Source of the DNA: Thermoplasmatota archaeon
GTDB lineage: Archaea > Thermoplasmatota > Thermoplasmata > Thermoplasmatales > GCA-001856825
Assembly (NCBI GenBank): GCA_023379555.1
Contig: JAMCQR010000057.1
Location: 1 to 26,177 of the forward strand
Length of the DNA: 26,177 nt
Reading direction: 5' to 3'
Position numbers and translations under genes: made by a program. Positions 1 to 6,838 of the stretch are shown here, piece after piece; position 1 is the stretch's first letter; each line of letters starts with the position of its first letter. The notes below the pieces were generated by a model. It saw only the letters and a list, made by a program, of their open reading frames with translations, was not told where the DNA came from and did not search any database.

Positions 1-146
1 AAATTGAGGACATTATGCTCTCGACTGGGGTAGGGTTTGCAGTGCCTTTACTTGGTGAGATCATGACGATGCCGGGTCTTCCAAAACATCCCATCTCTGA
101 GGAAGTAAATATAGATGAAAGGGGGAACATCACCGGATTACTCTGA
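1..146 (+). CDS. fhs: Formate-tetrahydrofolate ligase, C-terminal end (partial)
   Basis: Only the last 47 codons are present (frame from base 3, stop TGA at 144-146); the gene begins outside the window. The enzyme makes 10-formyltetrahydrofolate from formate, ATP and tetrahydrofolate in cytosolic one-carbon metabolism. The visible tail contains [13 protein letters not shown] followed by a short segment ending in NITGLL, which is the characteristic end of this family ([12 protein letters not shown], then GxITGLF). Its end overlaps the proposed start of threonine dehydratase by 32 bp. The family call is secure from the signature, but the N-terminal P-loop cannot be inspected. Confidence 0.9.
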   Translation, partial: IEDIMLSTGVGFAVPLLGEIMTMPGLPKHPISEEVNIDERGNITGLL

Positions 147-1353
147 AACAGTGACTTGGAAGGACGTAGAAGAAGCCTATGACCGAGTGAAAGGCGTTAT
201 AAAAAACACTCCCATAGAACGTTCCAGCTCAATAAGCGATCTGAGTGGGGGAGAAGTCTACCTGAAACTGGAGAACCTCCAGAAGGGAGGATCATTCAAG
301 ATCAGGGGAGCTTACAATCTAATAAGCAGGATCAAGAAAGATGTGGTGGCCGCCAGCGCGGGAAACCACGCACAGGGAGTTGCCCTCGCATCCTCAATGC
401 TCGGATTGAAGTCACTCGTGGTCATGCCACAGTTCGCACCCCCCGTGAAGATGATTGCCACGCAGAGGTACGGAGGAGAGGTGCTGCTGTATGGAAACAC
501 ATTTGACGAAGCTACCGAGAGAGCCAAGAAAATTGCAAAAGAAGAAGGTAAGATTTTCGCACACGCATTCGACAACAGGTATGTCGTAGCAGGTCAGGGA
601 ACAATCTCAATGGAAATTCTGGATGAGATGGATGATTTCGACTATATCCTCGTGCCAATCGGGGGTGGAGGACTCATAGGAGGAATTGCAACCTATCTCA
701 AGGAGAGGGGTTACAAGGGAAAAGTCATTGGTGTAGAAGCTGAGAACGCCGCCGCTATGAAACACTCGCTCAAAGAAGGGAAACCGGTGAAACTTGACTC
801 GGTGGATACGATTGCAGATGGAATAGCTGTCAAATCACCATCCTTGTTCACGGTCAGAATAGCAAAGCGATATGTCGACCAGATTGTGACAGTGAGTGAC
901 GAGGAGATATCCTATGCGATGTTCACTCTCCTCGAGAGGGGAAAAATCGTGGCGGAACCGGCCGGTGCTGCTTCGGTGGCCGCGCTGATAAAAGGGAAGG
1001 TCAACGTGAAGGGGAAAAAGGTAGTGGCACTTATTTCCGGAGGTAATGTTGACATGCCGCTGCTCTCACAGATCATTGAAAAGAATCTATTAGAAAATGG
1101 GAGAGAATTCATCATCAGTTTCATCGTGAACAACGTCCCATCGGAAATGAAGAAAGCAATAGAGCTGTTCGCCGATATGAAGCTGAATGTGGAGGAACTT
1201 CATACTGAACTGTTCGGTGAAGACATAGGAGTCGGAAAGCAGAAGATCACCGCCAAGCTTAAGATATACGGGCACGAGCCCCTTTCCAAAATAAGGAAAA
1301 CTTTCACATCCCTGGGTTTCAGGATAGTGAGCATAAGGGGGGCGGAATTTTAG
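115..1353 (+). CDS. ilvA: Threonine dehydratase (PLP-dependent, with C-terminal ACT-like domain)
   Basis: Deaminates threonine to 2-oxobutanoate, the entry to isoleucine synthesis; serine may also be used. The 412-residue protein has the fold type II PLP pattern: Schiff-base lysine K62 in GGSFKIRGA, the asparagine loop [10 protein letters not shown] near 81-90, the phosphate-binding loop GGGGLIGG at 180-187, and SGGNVD near 305-310. Residues from about 328 onward look like a regulatory ACT-type domain, so feedback control is possible. The ATG at 115 follows GAGGA (99-103) and overlaps the end of fhs; a GTG at 151 would avoid the overlap but has no visible ribosome binding site. Its stop abuts the 3' end of a minus-strand guide RNA. 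Confidence 0.93.
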   Translation: MKGGTSPDYSETVTWKDVEEAYDRVKGVIKNTPIERSSSISDLSGGEVYLKLENLQKGGSFKIRGAYNLISRIKKDVVAASAGNHAQGVALASSMLGLKSLVVMPQFAPPVKMIATQRYGGEVLLYGNTFDEATERAKKIAKEEGKIFAHAFDNRYVVAGQGTISMEILDEMDDFDYILVPIGGGGLIGGIATYLKERGYKGKVIGVEAENAAAMKHSLKEGKPVKLDSVDTIADGIAVKSPSLFTVRIAKRYVDQIVTVSDEEISYAMFTLLERGKIVAEPAGAASVAALIKGKVNVKGKKVVALISGGNVDMPLLSQIIEKNLLENGREFIISFIVNNVPSEMKKAIELFADMKLNVEELHTELFGEDIGVGKQKITAKLKIYGHEPLSKIRKTFTSLGFRIVSIRGAEF

Positions 1354-1538
1354 TGTTCCCCGGAACTAACAAGGAGAATCATTATCATCCCCTCTGACCT
1401 TTCCGGGGATGTGGGATTTCTTCTGGCCTTGAGTTCACAGATAGGCGACACGCCATAACTCACCAAGGGGCCCAAAAATCCCTGTAGTTCCCCGTCGTCC
1501 AGCGTCTATCACCGATCAAGCGCTATTCCAAAGGGAAC
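1351..1538 (-). ncRNA. Three-hairpin H/ACA-type guide RNA (candidate)
   Basis: Read on the minus strand, three consecutive hairpins are each followed by ACA. Hairpin A: lower stem 1538-1532/1493-1487, upper stem 1525-1521/1504-1500, ACA 1485-1483. Hairpin B: lower stem 1482-1474/1421-1413 (9 bp, one GU), upper stem 1467-1457/1435-1428 with a 3-nt bulge, apical GGCG-UGU-CGCC, ACA 1412-1410. Hairpin C: perfect 9-bp lower stem 1409-1401/1365-1357, upper stem 1393-1388/1377-1372, ACA 1356-1354. The pocket-to-ACA spacing is 14, 15 and 15 nt, matching the 14-16 nt rule for archaeal H/ACA pseudouridylation guides. Loops A and C contain UGAU-N2-3-UGAU, a possible L7Ae-binding k-loop. The RNA starts about 17 nt after the queF stop, so it may be processed from that transcript. 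Base pairing was checked by hand, not by folding software. Confidence 0.75.
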
Positions 1539-1554
1539 GCACTAAAATGTAATA

Positions 1555-1992
1555 TCAACTCTTAACTCTTTCGAATCTAGCAGTAATTCTAGTCCTGAGT
1601 CCGCCCCTAGCATTGAATTCTCCAATGACCTCCATGAATTTCGGTGAACAACTCTTCACGAGATCCTCGAGTATCTTGTTAACAGCATTCTCTTGGAATA
1701 TACCGACATTTCTGTACCTGTGTAGGTAAAGTTTGAGAGACTTCAATTCGATTATCCTCTTGTCAGGAAGGTACTGTACCGTTATCTTTCCGAAGTCTGG
1801 CATTCCAGTCTTGGGGCAAATAGAAGTGAATTCATCTGTCTCTATCGTGATGTGGGATGAACTCTTGTTGTAAGGGAAAAGAACGGAATTGACCTTGCCT
1901 AGATCGAGTTTCTTTATCTCCTTCTGCAAGTTTTCGTATTCTGACACTCTGACAGTATTGTGAACTCCTAAATCAAGATTCCTTGGGTGCAC
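1555..1992 (-). CDS. queF: QueF family 7-cyano-7-deazaguanine (preQ0) reductase or related amidinotransferase
   Basis: A T-fold protein of 145 residues acting on the 7-deazaguanine preQ0. QueF reduces the nitrile to preQ1 with NADPH; archaeal QueF-like proteins instead turn preQ0 in tRNA into archaeosine. The nucleophile Cys59 sits in FTSICPKTGMPDF with Asp66, and Glu101 in FQEN replaces the usual FHE triad member context (Gln for His). The motif ELKSLKLY (82-89) matches the QueF NADPH-site consensus E(S/L)K(S/A)hK(L/Y)(Y/F/W), which QueF-like amidinotransferases are reported to lack, so reductase activity is favoured. The start is GTG at 1992; an ATG at 1997 is out of frame. Its TATA box (2031-2040) is shared with the divergent surface-protein gene. 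A transglycosylase for the same pathway lies at 15052. Confidence 0.88.
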   Translation of the reverse strand: MHPRNLDLGVHNTVRVSEYENLQKEIKKLDLGKVNSVLFPYNKSSSHITIETDEFTSICPKTGMPDFGKITVQYLPDKRIIELKSLKLYLHRYRNVGIFQENAVNKILEDLVKSCSPKFMEVIGEFNARGGLRTRITARFERVKS

Positions 1993-2029
1993 TTCATAAT
2001 ATCCGCAAAATGAAATCGGGCTACCAAAA

Positions 2030-2041
2030 CTATTTTTAAAA
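2030..2041. promoter_or_regulatory. Shared divergent TATA element
   Basis: The A/T-rich core TATTTTTAAA reads as a plausible TATA box on both strands. On the plus strand its centre lies about 25 bp before ATG 2061, the expected distance for a leaderless transcript. On the minus strand it lies about 40 bp before GTG 1992, leaving a short leader. The two genes may therefore compete for one TBP site. Confidence 0.5.
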
Positions 2042-2060
2042 CATATTGTTCAGCGAATCA

Positions 2061-2975
2061 ATGAAATCGACAGCAGTCCTGATCGCAGTTTTGATAGTAG
2101 TGGCAGGACTGGGACTGTACGTCTACTACACTAACGAAACCCACAAAAACACGCCGACGGGTTCACACGTCTACCTAGGTGCTGTCTACAGCGGACCTCT
2201 AAAATATACGAACTACGTATCAGCCAGCGTGGACTTCAAGGACGGCTCGAACCTCAAGAATGACGTCTATTATGTTGTCCTTTCAATATGGGACAGCAAC
2301 AACAGCTACGACCAGTTGGGGATCACTTCTTACATGGGGAAATTCTACTCCACGTATTCGTATACACAAACATTGAACGGAACGATAAAATATATTTTTC
2401 AGCCCCGCTGGAATCTGATCAGTCCCGGTAATCACAATATATCTATGTACGTGGACAAAGGCAACATCCTCTTCAAGTTTGACAGTAACACTTTCACGGC
2501 TCAGACCGGTGGTGACAACTTTACCCTGGAAACAAACCAGAAAATTGGTAATCATTCATTTGCTGGCTTTACAATATACGAGGAGATATATGGTTTCAAC
2601 AAGACCCTTCCAGGAATCTCATACAACTTCTCAAACGTTCAATATGGGACAGGCGGTTACCCGAGTGGATATGTAATGGACTGGATGCCCTTCTCACACA
2701 ATCTCACTAGTGTTCCCTCGGCGGTCGTCTACATGAAGTATGCCAGTGTCAACATATACAATACCGCACCCGTAACACTCAGGATTTCAGTCCAAAATCT
2801 CTTATCCCCTGCCATGCTAAAGATTTCTGACCTCAACGAAACGATCCCTGGGAATGGACAGTATTCCTTCAACCTACTTCCCGGAAATTACACTCTCTAC
2901 CTGGTGTACCAGGGGATATCCAGGTCCTACAACGTTTCTCTGAATTCAAGCAGGGATTACACTGTAACTGGATGA
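2061..2975 (+). CDS. Membrane-anchored, sequon-rich extracellular protein of unknown function
   Basis: No family recognised. The 304-residue product starts with a hydrophobic segment (residues about 4-20, ending GLGLYVYY) that would act as an uncleaved signal anchor, leaving the rest outside the cell. The ectodomain has about a dozen N-x-S/T sequons, few charges and many aromatic residues, as expected for a heavily N-glycosylated beta-sandwich protein of an acidophile. The last 70 residues (about 235-304) resemble a small Ig-like or carboxypeptidase-regulatory-like beta domain ending in GNYTLYLVYQG. I chose ATG 2061 over an in-frame TTG at 2046 because it sits about 25 bp after the TATA box, giving a leaderless mRNA. 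There is no cysteine-based lipobox. Confidence 0.75.
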   Translation: MKSTAVLIAVLIVVAGLGLYVYYTNETHKNTPTGSHVYLGAVYSGPLKYTNYVSASVDFKDGSNLKNDVYYVVLSIWDSNNSYDQLGITSYMGKFYSTYSYTQTLNGTIKYIFQPRWNLISPGNHNISMYVDKGNILFKFDSNTFTAQTGGDNFTLETNQKIGNHSFAGFTIYEEIYGFNKTLPGISYNFSNVQYGTGGYPSGYVMDWMPFSHNLTSVPSAVVYMKYASVNIYNTAPVTLRISVQNLLSPAMLKISDLNETIPGNGQYSFNLLPGNYTLYLVYQGISRSYNVSLNSSRDYTVTG

Positions 2976-3143
2976 TCCATTTTATGAATACCCCACTGAA
3001 CACGAGAATCACACTGTGCAATCGCAAACATTAGAGAACGCTTAGTAGAAGTCTTATTCATCTCCAGCTTCTAACGAACTTTCCACCACTTGCCTACCTG
3101 CAAGTAAATGAACTTCTTCTAACACGCTATCTGATCGCCTAAA

Positions 3144-3153
3144 CTTTTTATAT
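3144..3153 (+). promoter_or_regulatory. TATA box of the translation operon
   Basis: CTTTTTATAT is a strong archaeal TATA element. Its centre is about 28 bp before an ATG at 3177, so transcription should start at or just before that codon. This leaves a leader of about 30 nt before the L7Ae start at 3206. GGAGGT at 3194-3199 is a near-ideal ribosome binding site for 3206. Confidence 0.65.
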
Positions 3154-3176
3154 CCTACCAAACTAACCAAAGACCA

Positions 3177-3206
3177 ATGACTGATAAAGTGAAGGAGGTA
3201 AGATAA
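3177..3206 (+). CDS. Possible nine-codon leader peptide before rpl7ae
   Basis: The reading frame ATG 3177 to TAA 3204-3206 encodes MTDKVKEVR. Its stop shares an A with the rpl7ae start (TAATG), and the rpl7ae ribosome binding site lies inside it. The ATG is at the position expected for the transcript 5' end, so it could be read as a leaderless ORF coupled to rpl7ae. It is too short for codon statistics, and the arrangement may be accidental. Confidence 0.35.
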   Translation: MTDKVKEVR

Positions 3207-3574
3207 TGGCAGAAACAACTTATGTAAGGTTCCAAACGCCAGACGACTTAAGAGCAAAGGCGATGCAGCTTGTGGAGGTTTCATCCGAAACAGGAAAGAT
3301 AAAGAAGGGAACGAATGAGGTTACAAAGGTAGTGGAGAGAGGGGAAGCAAAAATAGTCGTGATAGCAGAAGACATTACGCCCCCAGAAGTAATACTTCAC
3401 ATACCACTCCTCTGTGAGGAAAAGGGGATACCATATTTCTACGTTCAGAAGAAAGAGGACCTCGGGCAGAAAGTAAAGCTCAAGAGTTCCGCCGCTGTTG
3501 CAATCGTCGAACCAGGAAATGGAAAGCAACTGTTGACAGAACTCATAGACAAGTTCAAGGAAATCAAGAAATAA
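3206..3574 (+). CDS. rpl7ae: Ribosomal protein L7Ae
   Basis: A 122-residue k-turn RNA-binding protein. In archaea L7Ae is part of the 50S subunit and also a core protein of C/D and H/ACA guide RNPs and RNase P. The fold signature is clear: KKGTNEVTKVVERGEAKIVVIAEDITPPE (RNA-binding region, residues about 34-60; listed here only as the start KKGTNEVTK and end DITPPE), then HIPLLCEEKGIPY near 70-82. It is the first gene of a compact cluster with S28e, L24e, Ndk and aIF5B, the usual archaeal order. It has a strong Shine-Dalgarno site (GGAGGT, 6 nt spacing). L7Ae of other archaea represses its own mRNA through a leader k-turn; the UGAUAAAGUGA stretch in this leader deserves testing for that. Confidence 0.97.
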   Translation: MAETTYVRFQTPDDLRAKAMQLVEVSSETGKIKKGTNEVTKVVERGEAKIVVIAEDITPPEVILHIPLLCEEKGIPYFYVQKKEDLGQKVKLKSSAAVAIVEPGNGKQLLTELIDKFKEIKK

Positions 3575-3587
3575 AGAGTGATGTGAA

Positions 3588-3800
3588 ATGCCAGAGAACG
3601 ACGCCATTCCATGCGAAGTCGTGGAGCTTGTTGGTAGGACAGGAATGGCAGGAGAGGCGACCCAGGTCAAGATCAAGGTACTTGCAGGAGGAGACCAGGG
3701 AAGGGTTCTAACGAGAAACGTGATGGGCCCGGTCAGGATCGGAGACATCCTCATGCTCAAGGAAACGGCAAGGGAAGCAAGGAAACTTTCGGTGAGGTGA
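3588..3800 (+). CDS. rps28e: Ribosomal protein S28e
   Basis: A 70-residue OB-fold protein of the 30S subunit. The sequence shows the family pattern [19 protein letters not shown], then [13 protein letters not shown] and the basic C-terminus ARKLSVR. It lies 13 nt after rpl7ae. Its stop codon overlaps the proposed GTG start of rpl24e (GTGA), so the two are probably translationally coupled. Length and order match the conserved archaeal cluster, leaving little doubt. Confidence 0.97.
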   Translation: MPENDAIPCEVVELVGRTGMAGEATQVKIKVLAGGDQGRVLTRNVMGPVRIGDILMLKETAREARKLSVR

Positions 3801-4096
3801 TTCTTACGGAAACAAGGTATTGTTCATTCTGCGGATCTAAAATAGAACTCGGAACAGGAAAGATGTACATCAAGAGAGATGGTTCAGTTCTTTATTTTGA
3901 CAATATGAAATGCGAGAAGAATTTCCTCAAGCTTCGCAGAGAGCCAAGAAGGATCAGATGGACGGAAGAGGGAAGAGAGGAAAAAGCACACAGGATCAAG
4001 TTCTCCAAGGAAACGGCTCCGAAGCCAAAAGCTCCTGCGGTTGAAGCGCCAAAGGAAGAAAAAGGGCAAGCCGTAGAACCTCCAAAAGAAAGCTGA
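3797..4096 (+). CDS. rpl24e: Ribosomal protein L24e with alanine/proline/lysine-rich tail
   Basis: A zinc-finger protein of the 50S subunit. The N-terminal 60 residues carry the L24e signature: [21 protein letters not shown], with the two cysteines of CxxC, and MKCEKN, which supplies a further cysteine; the expected fourth ligand beside it is an asparagine-flanked position rather than a clear second CxxC. Residues 62 onward are a low-complexity extension rich in K, A, P and E, probably disordered and longer than the typical archaeal protein of about 60-70 residues. The start is GTG at 3797, overlapping the rps28e stop; no better start precedes the zinc motif. Confidence 0.95.
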   Translation: MILTETRYCSFCGSKIELGTGKMYIKRDGSVLYFDNMKCEKNFLKLRREPRRIRWTEEGREEKAHRIKFSKETAPKPKAPAVEAPKEEKGQAVEPPKES

Positions 4097-4108
4097 GGTG
4101 GAGATCTT

Positions 4109-4549
4109 TTGAGAACTCTTGTTTTGATTAAGCCGGATGGTGTGGTAAGATCCAGGGTTGGCGCAATAATTTCAAGGTTCGAGGACAAAGGACTCAAAGT
4201 AGTCGCAATGAAGATGATGAAACTTGATAGAGCAAGTGCGGAGAGGCACTATGCGATCCACAAGGGTAAACCGTTCTACGATTCACTGCTGAATTACATC
4301 ACTTCGAACCCCATAGTTGCGATGGTGATAGAGGGAAACAACTGCATCGACATTGTCAGGAAAATGATGGGGGCCACTAATGGAGCCAAGGCCGAACCCG
4401 GCACAATCAGGGGAGACTACTCAGTTGGAATAGATTTCAATCTGATACACGGAAGCGATTCAGAGGAATCTGCAAAGTACGAGATTCCTATATTCTTTGA
4501 AGATAGAGAAATATTAACTTACGAGAGGGCAGATAGAGATTGGCTGTGA
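4109..4549 (+). CDS. ndk: Nucleoside diphosphate kinase
   Basis: Transfers the gamma phosphate of ATP to other nucleoside diphosphates through a phosphohistidine. The 146 residues match the usual length. Visible marks are TLVLIKPDGV at the N-terminus, the catalytic His114 in NLIHGSDS, ATNGAKAEPGTIRGDY near 89-104 and the C-terminal YERADRDWL. The start is TTG 4109, preceded by GAGGTG at 4095-4100. Its place between rpl24e and infB is the standard archaeal arrangement, so nucleotide supply is likely co-regulated with translation. Confidence 0.97.
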   Translation: MRTLVLIKPDGVVRSRVGAIISRFEDKGLKVVAMKMMKLDRASAERHYAIHKGKPFYDSLLNYITSNPIVAMVIEGNNCIDIVRKMMGATNGAKAEPGTIRGDYSVGIDFNLIHGSDSEESAKYEIPIFFEDREILTYERADRDWL

Positions 4550-4555
4550 CATGTT

Positions 4556-6286
4556 ATGTGGATAAGGCAACCAATTGTAGGGGTCCTCGGCCATGTTGAC
4601 CACGGAAAGACTTCGCTTCTCGATAACATAAGAGGGGGAGTTGTTGCATCCAGGGAAGCTGGCGGAATAACCCAGCACATTGGGGCGACAGAAGTACCAA
4701 TTCAGGAAATAGTAAAGATCTGCAGGGACATTTTAGGTGCAAGGACTTTCAAGATTCCGGGACTACTTTTCATTGATACGCCGGGACACGAGTCGTTCTC
4801 GAGCCTTAGAATAAGAGGAGGGTCAATTGCAGATATCGCGGTATTGGTCATAGATGTCAGGGAAGGCATAATGCCACAGACCAAGGAGTCCTTAGAAGTT
4901 CTAAAGAAGTTCAAGACACCGTTTGTAGTGGCGGCCAACAAAGTCGATTTGATTGATGGATTTTCAGGAATGAAGGGAGCCTTCATCCCATCGACTAAGA
5001 ACATGGAACAGTCGAGGTTGGAAGAACTAGATAACAAAGTCTTTCAGCTATCGTCACAGCTTTATAGGGAGGGGTTCAGCGCAGACAGGTATGATAGGAT
5101 TTCAGATTTCACAAGGAACATCGCAATTGTCCCATTATCTGCAAAGTCGGGTTACGGGGTACCAGACCTGCTCATGATCCTTTCTGGCCTGGCGCAAACT
5201 TTCTTAGAAACACAATTGCAGAATGAAGATGAAACAGCAGAGGGAACCATACTGGAAGTCAGAGAAGAGAAGGGGATGGGGGAAGTTTCTGATGCGATTC
5301 TGTACAGCGGTATCTTGAAGAGAGGAGAGACCGTTTTCACCGGTACAGTAGATGGAATACGAGCACTCAGAGTCAAGGGAATCTTCAAACCCAAACCGCT
5401 TGACGAAATAAGGGATCCTAGAGATCGATTCTTGCCAGTTTCAGAAGTGAAGGCTGCATCCGGGATAAGGATACTTTTCCAGGGAGAGGGGGGAATTATT
5501 CCAGGAAGCCCATTCAAGGAAGCGACCGGTGACCTCATCACACTCAAGAAATCAATAGAAGACGCCATAAAGGGGTCGTTCAAGCCTTCATCCGAGGGAA
5601 TAGTAGCTAAGGCAGACACAGTTGGGGGACTGGAAGCACTTGTCTATGAACTAAGTAGAATAAACGTGCCCATCAAGAAAGCAGAGGTTGGGCCCGTTTC
5701 GAAGAGGGACATAACTGAGGCAGCCACTAATAGTGTCCCGGAGAACAAGATCATAATTGCATTCAACGTACCTGTTGAAGTCAAAGAATACTCGGAAGTC
5801 AAGGTCATAGAAAACAAAGTCATATACTCCATAAAGGACGACCTGATTAAGGCAAGGGAAGAGATCACTCAGAGGGAACTGGAAGAGAAGAGGAAGGCAT
5901 TCACATTCCCGTGCAAGCTGCTCATTCTGGAAGGAAACGTTTTTAGGATATCCAAACCCGCAATCTTCGGAGTCAGGATACTCGGGGGAAAACTCAGGGT
6001 AAAAACCCAGCTGATGAAGATCGACGGCAACAACGTCGGCCCAGTAAAAAGCATCAGGACTGGAGAACAATCACTTCAGGAGGCAAGCCAAGGTGATGAA
6101 GTCGCGATTGCAATGGACGGTATAACGATTGGAAGGCAGCTGAAGGAAGGGGACGTTCTGTACTCGGACATCAACGAACGGGATTTCAGGATTCTTAAGG
6201 ACGAAAATCTGAACACTGACGAAGGGATGATTATGGATGACATCAAGAACCTGCGAAGAAAGACGAGTCCATTCTGGGGGAGCTAA
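4556..6286 (+). CDS. infB: Translation initiation factor aIF5B
   Basis: A GTPase that helps ribosomal subunits join, the archaeal relative of eIF5B and bacterial IF2. The 576-residue protein begins almost at the G domain: G1 GHVDHGKTS (12-20), G3 DTPGHE (74-79), G4 NKVD (128-131) and G5 SAKSGYG. Beta-barrel domains follow, and the C-terminus holds the aIF5B-type domain IV with GDEVAIAMDG. No intein interrupts the GTPase motifs, unlike some euryarchaeal homologues. ATG 4556 lies 6 nt after the ndk stop; an ATG at 4551 is followed at once by a stop in its frame. Confidence 0.97.
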   Translation: MWIRQPIVGVLGHVDHGKTSLLDNIRGGVVASREAGGITQHIGATEVPIQEIVKICRDILGARTFKIPGLLFIDTPGHESFSSLRIRGGSIADIAVLVIDVREGIMPQTKESLEVLKKFKTPFVVAANKVDLIDGFSGMKGAFIPSTKNMEQSRLEELDNKVFQLSSQLYREGFSADRYDRISDFTRNIAIVPLSAKSGYGVPDLLMILSGLAQTFLETQLQNEDETAEGTILEVREEKGMGEVSDAILYSGILKRGETVFTGTVDGIRALRVKGIFKPKPLDEIRDPRDRFLPVSEVKAASGIRILFQGEGGIIPGSPFKEATGDLITLKKSIEDAIKGSFKPSSEGIVAKADTVGGLEALVYELSRINVPIKKAEVGPVSKRDITEAATNSVPENKIIIAFNVPVEVKEYSEVKVIENKVIYSIKDDLIKAREEITQRELEEKRKAFTFPCKLLILEGNVFRISKPAIFGVRILGGKLRVKTQLMKIDGNNVGPVKSIRTGEQSLQEASQGDEVAIAMDGITIGRQLKEGDVLYSDINERDFRILKDENLNTDEGMIMDDIKNLRRKTSPFWGS

Positions 6287-6333
6287 GAGCCTAATCGACA
6301 GTCTTTTTATGCCTGAATGAATACCCATCCCTC

Positions 6334-6507
6334 ATGGAAGTCAATGCACTTGAGTTCTGTACATCTTGTGGTACTGGTCTGCAAGGAAGGGGAGCGACAA
6401 CGTTCAAATGTCCCGCATGTGGCCAGGAAACTATCAGCAGATGCAACAACTGTAGGGAACTTTCTGTTCAGTACGTTTGCCCTAAATGTGGATTTAGGGG
6501 GCCATAA
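6334..6507 (+). CDS. Small zinc-ribbon protein (archaeal COG2888 type)
   Basis: A 57-residue protein with four CxxC knuckles: CTSC (9-12), CPAC, CNNC and CPKC, so it should bind two zinc ions. Small archaeal zinc-ribbon proteins of this type are thought to act in translation or RNA binding and are commonly encoded next to aEF1B, as here. A TATA-like CTTTTTAT at about 6303-6310 lies about 27 bp before ATG 6334, so a separate leaderless transcript is likely despite the nearby infB. The aEF1B start follows 2 nt after its stop. The family is recognised with good confidence; the molecular role is not established by the sequence. Confidence 0.9.
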   Translation: MEVNALEFCTSCGTGLQGRGATTFKCPACGQETISRCNNCRELSVQYVCPKCGFRGP

Positions 6508-6509
6508 GG

Positions 6510-6779
6510 TTGGGTAAGGTAGCCGTATCATTCAAAGTAATGCCATTAGATGAAAGCAAAGACCTTGTAGCAATTGAGAAGGGCTTGAAGAGTGACCTTT
6601 CCAAGAATTATGTGCTGGGGAACAGTAGGATCGAAGAGCTTGCATTTGGAATAAAAGTGCTGAAGCTAATAGTCATAATGAGCGATGAGGGCGGACTCGT
6701 TGAAGATGTCGAACAGAAGATACGATCCTTACAAGATGTCGGCGAAGTCGAAGTGGAAGAAGTCTCACTAATTTCTTAG
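6510..6779 (+). CDS. ef1b: Elongation factor 1-beta (aEF1B)
   Basis: The guanine nucleotide exchange factor for aEF1A. At 89 residues it has the length of the archaeal single-domain protein, an alpha-beta sandwich. Recognisable segments are KVMPLDESKDL at the N-terminus and the strongly conserved ELAFGIKVLKLIVIMSDE near the middle, followed by EDVEQKIRSL and the acidic VGEVEVEEVSLIS end. It begins with TTG at 6510, 2 nt after the zinc-ribbon gene, so the pair is almost certainly one transcript. Confidence 0.95.
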   Translation: MGKVAVSFKVMPLDESKDLVAIEKGLKSDLSKNYVLGNSRIEELAFGIKVLKLIVIMSDEGGLVEDVEQKIRSLQDVGEVEVEEVSLIS

Positions 6780-6838
6780 AAGATTCCACGACTTCTTTTT
6801 ATATTGGAATCTCTACTATATGTCTGTGGAAAAGACAG

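Noticed and set aside
115..146. The 32-bp overlap of fhs and ilvA as a possible frameshift fusion.
   Set aside because: Both proteins look complete at this junction and a ribosome binding site precedes ATG 115; overlaps of this kind are ordinary in compact genomes.
1351..1554. The structured region might be SRP (7S) RNA or RNase P RNA.
   Set aside because: It is too short and lacks the SRP helix-8 GGAA-type loop context and the RNase P conserved segments; the repeated ACA geometry explains it better.
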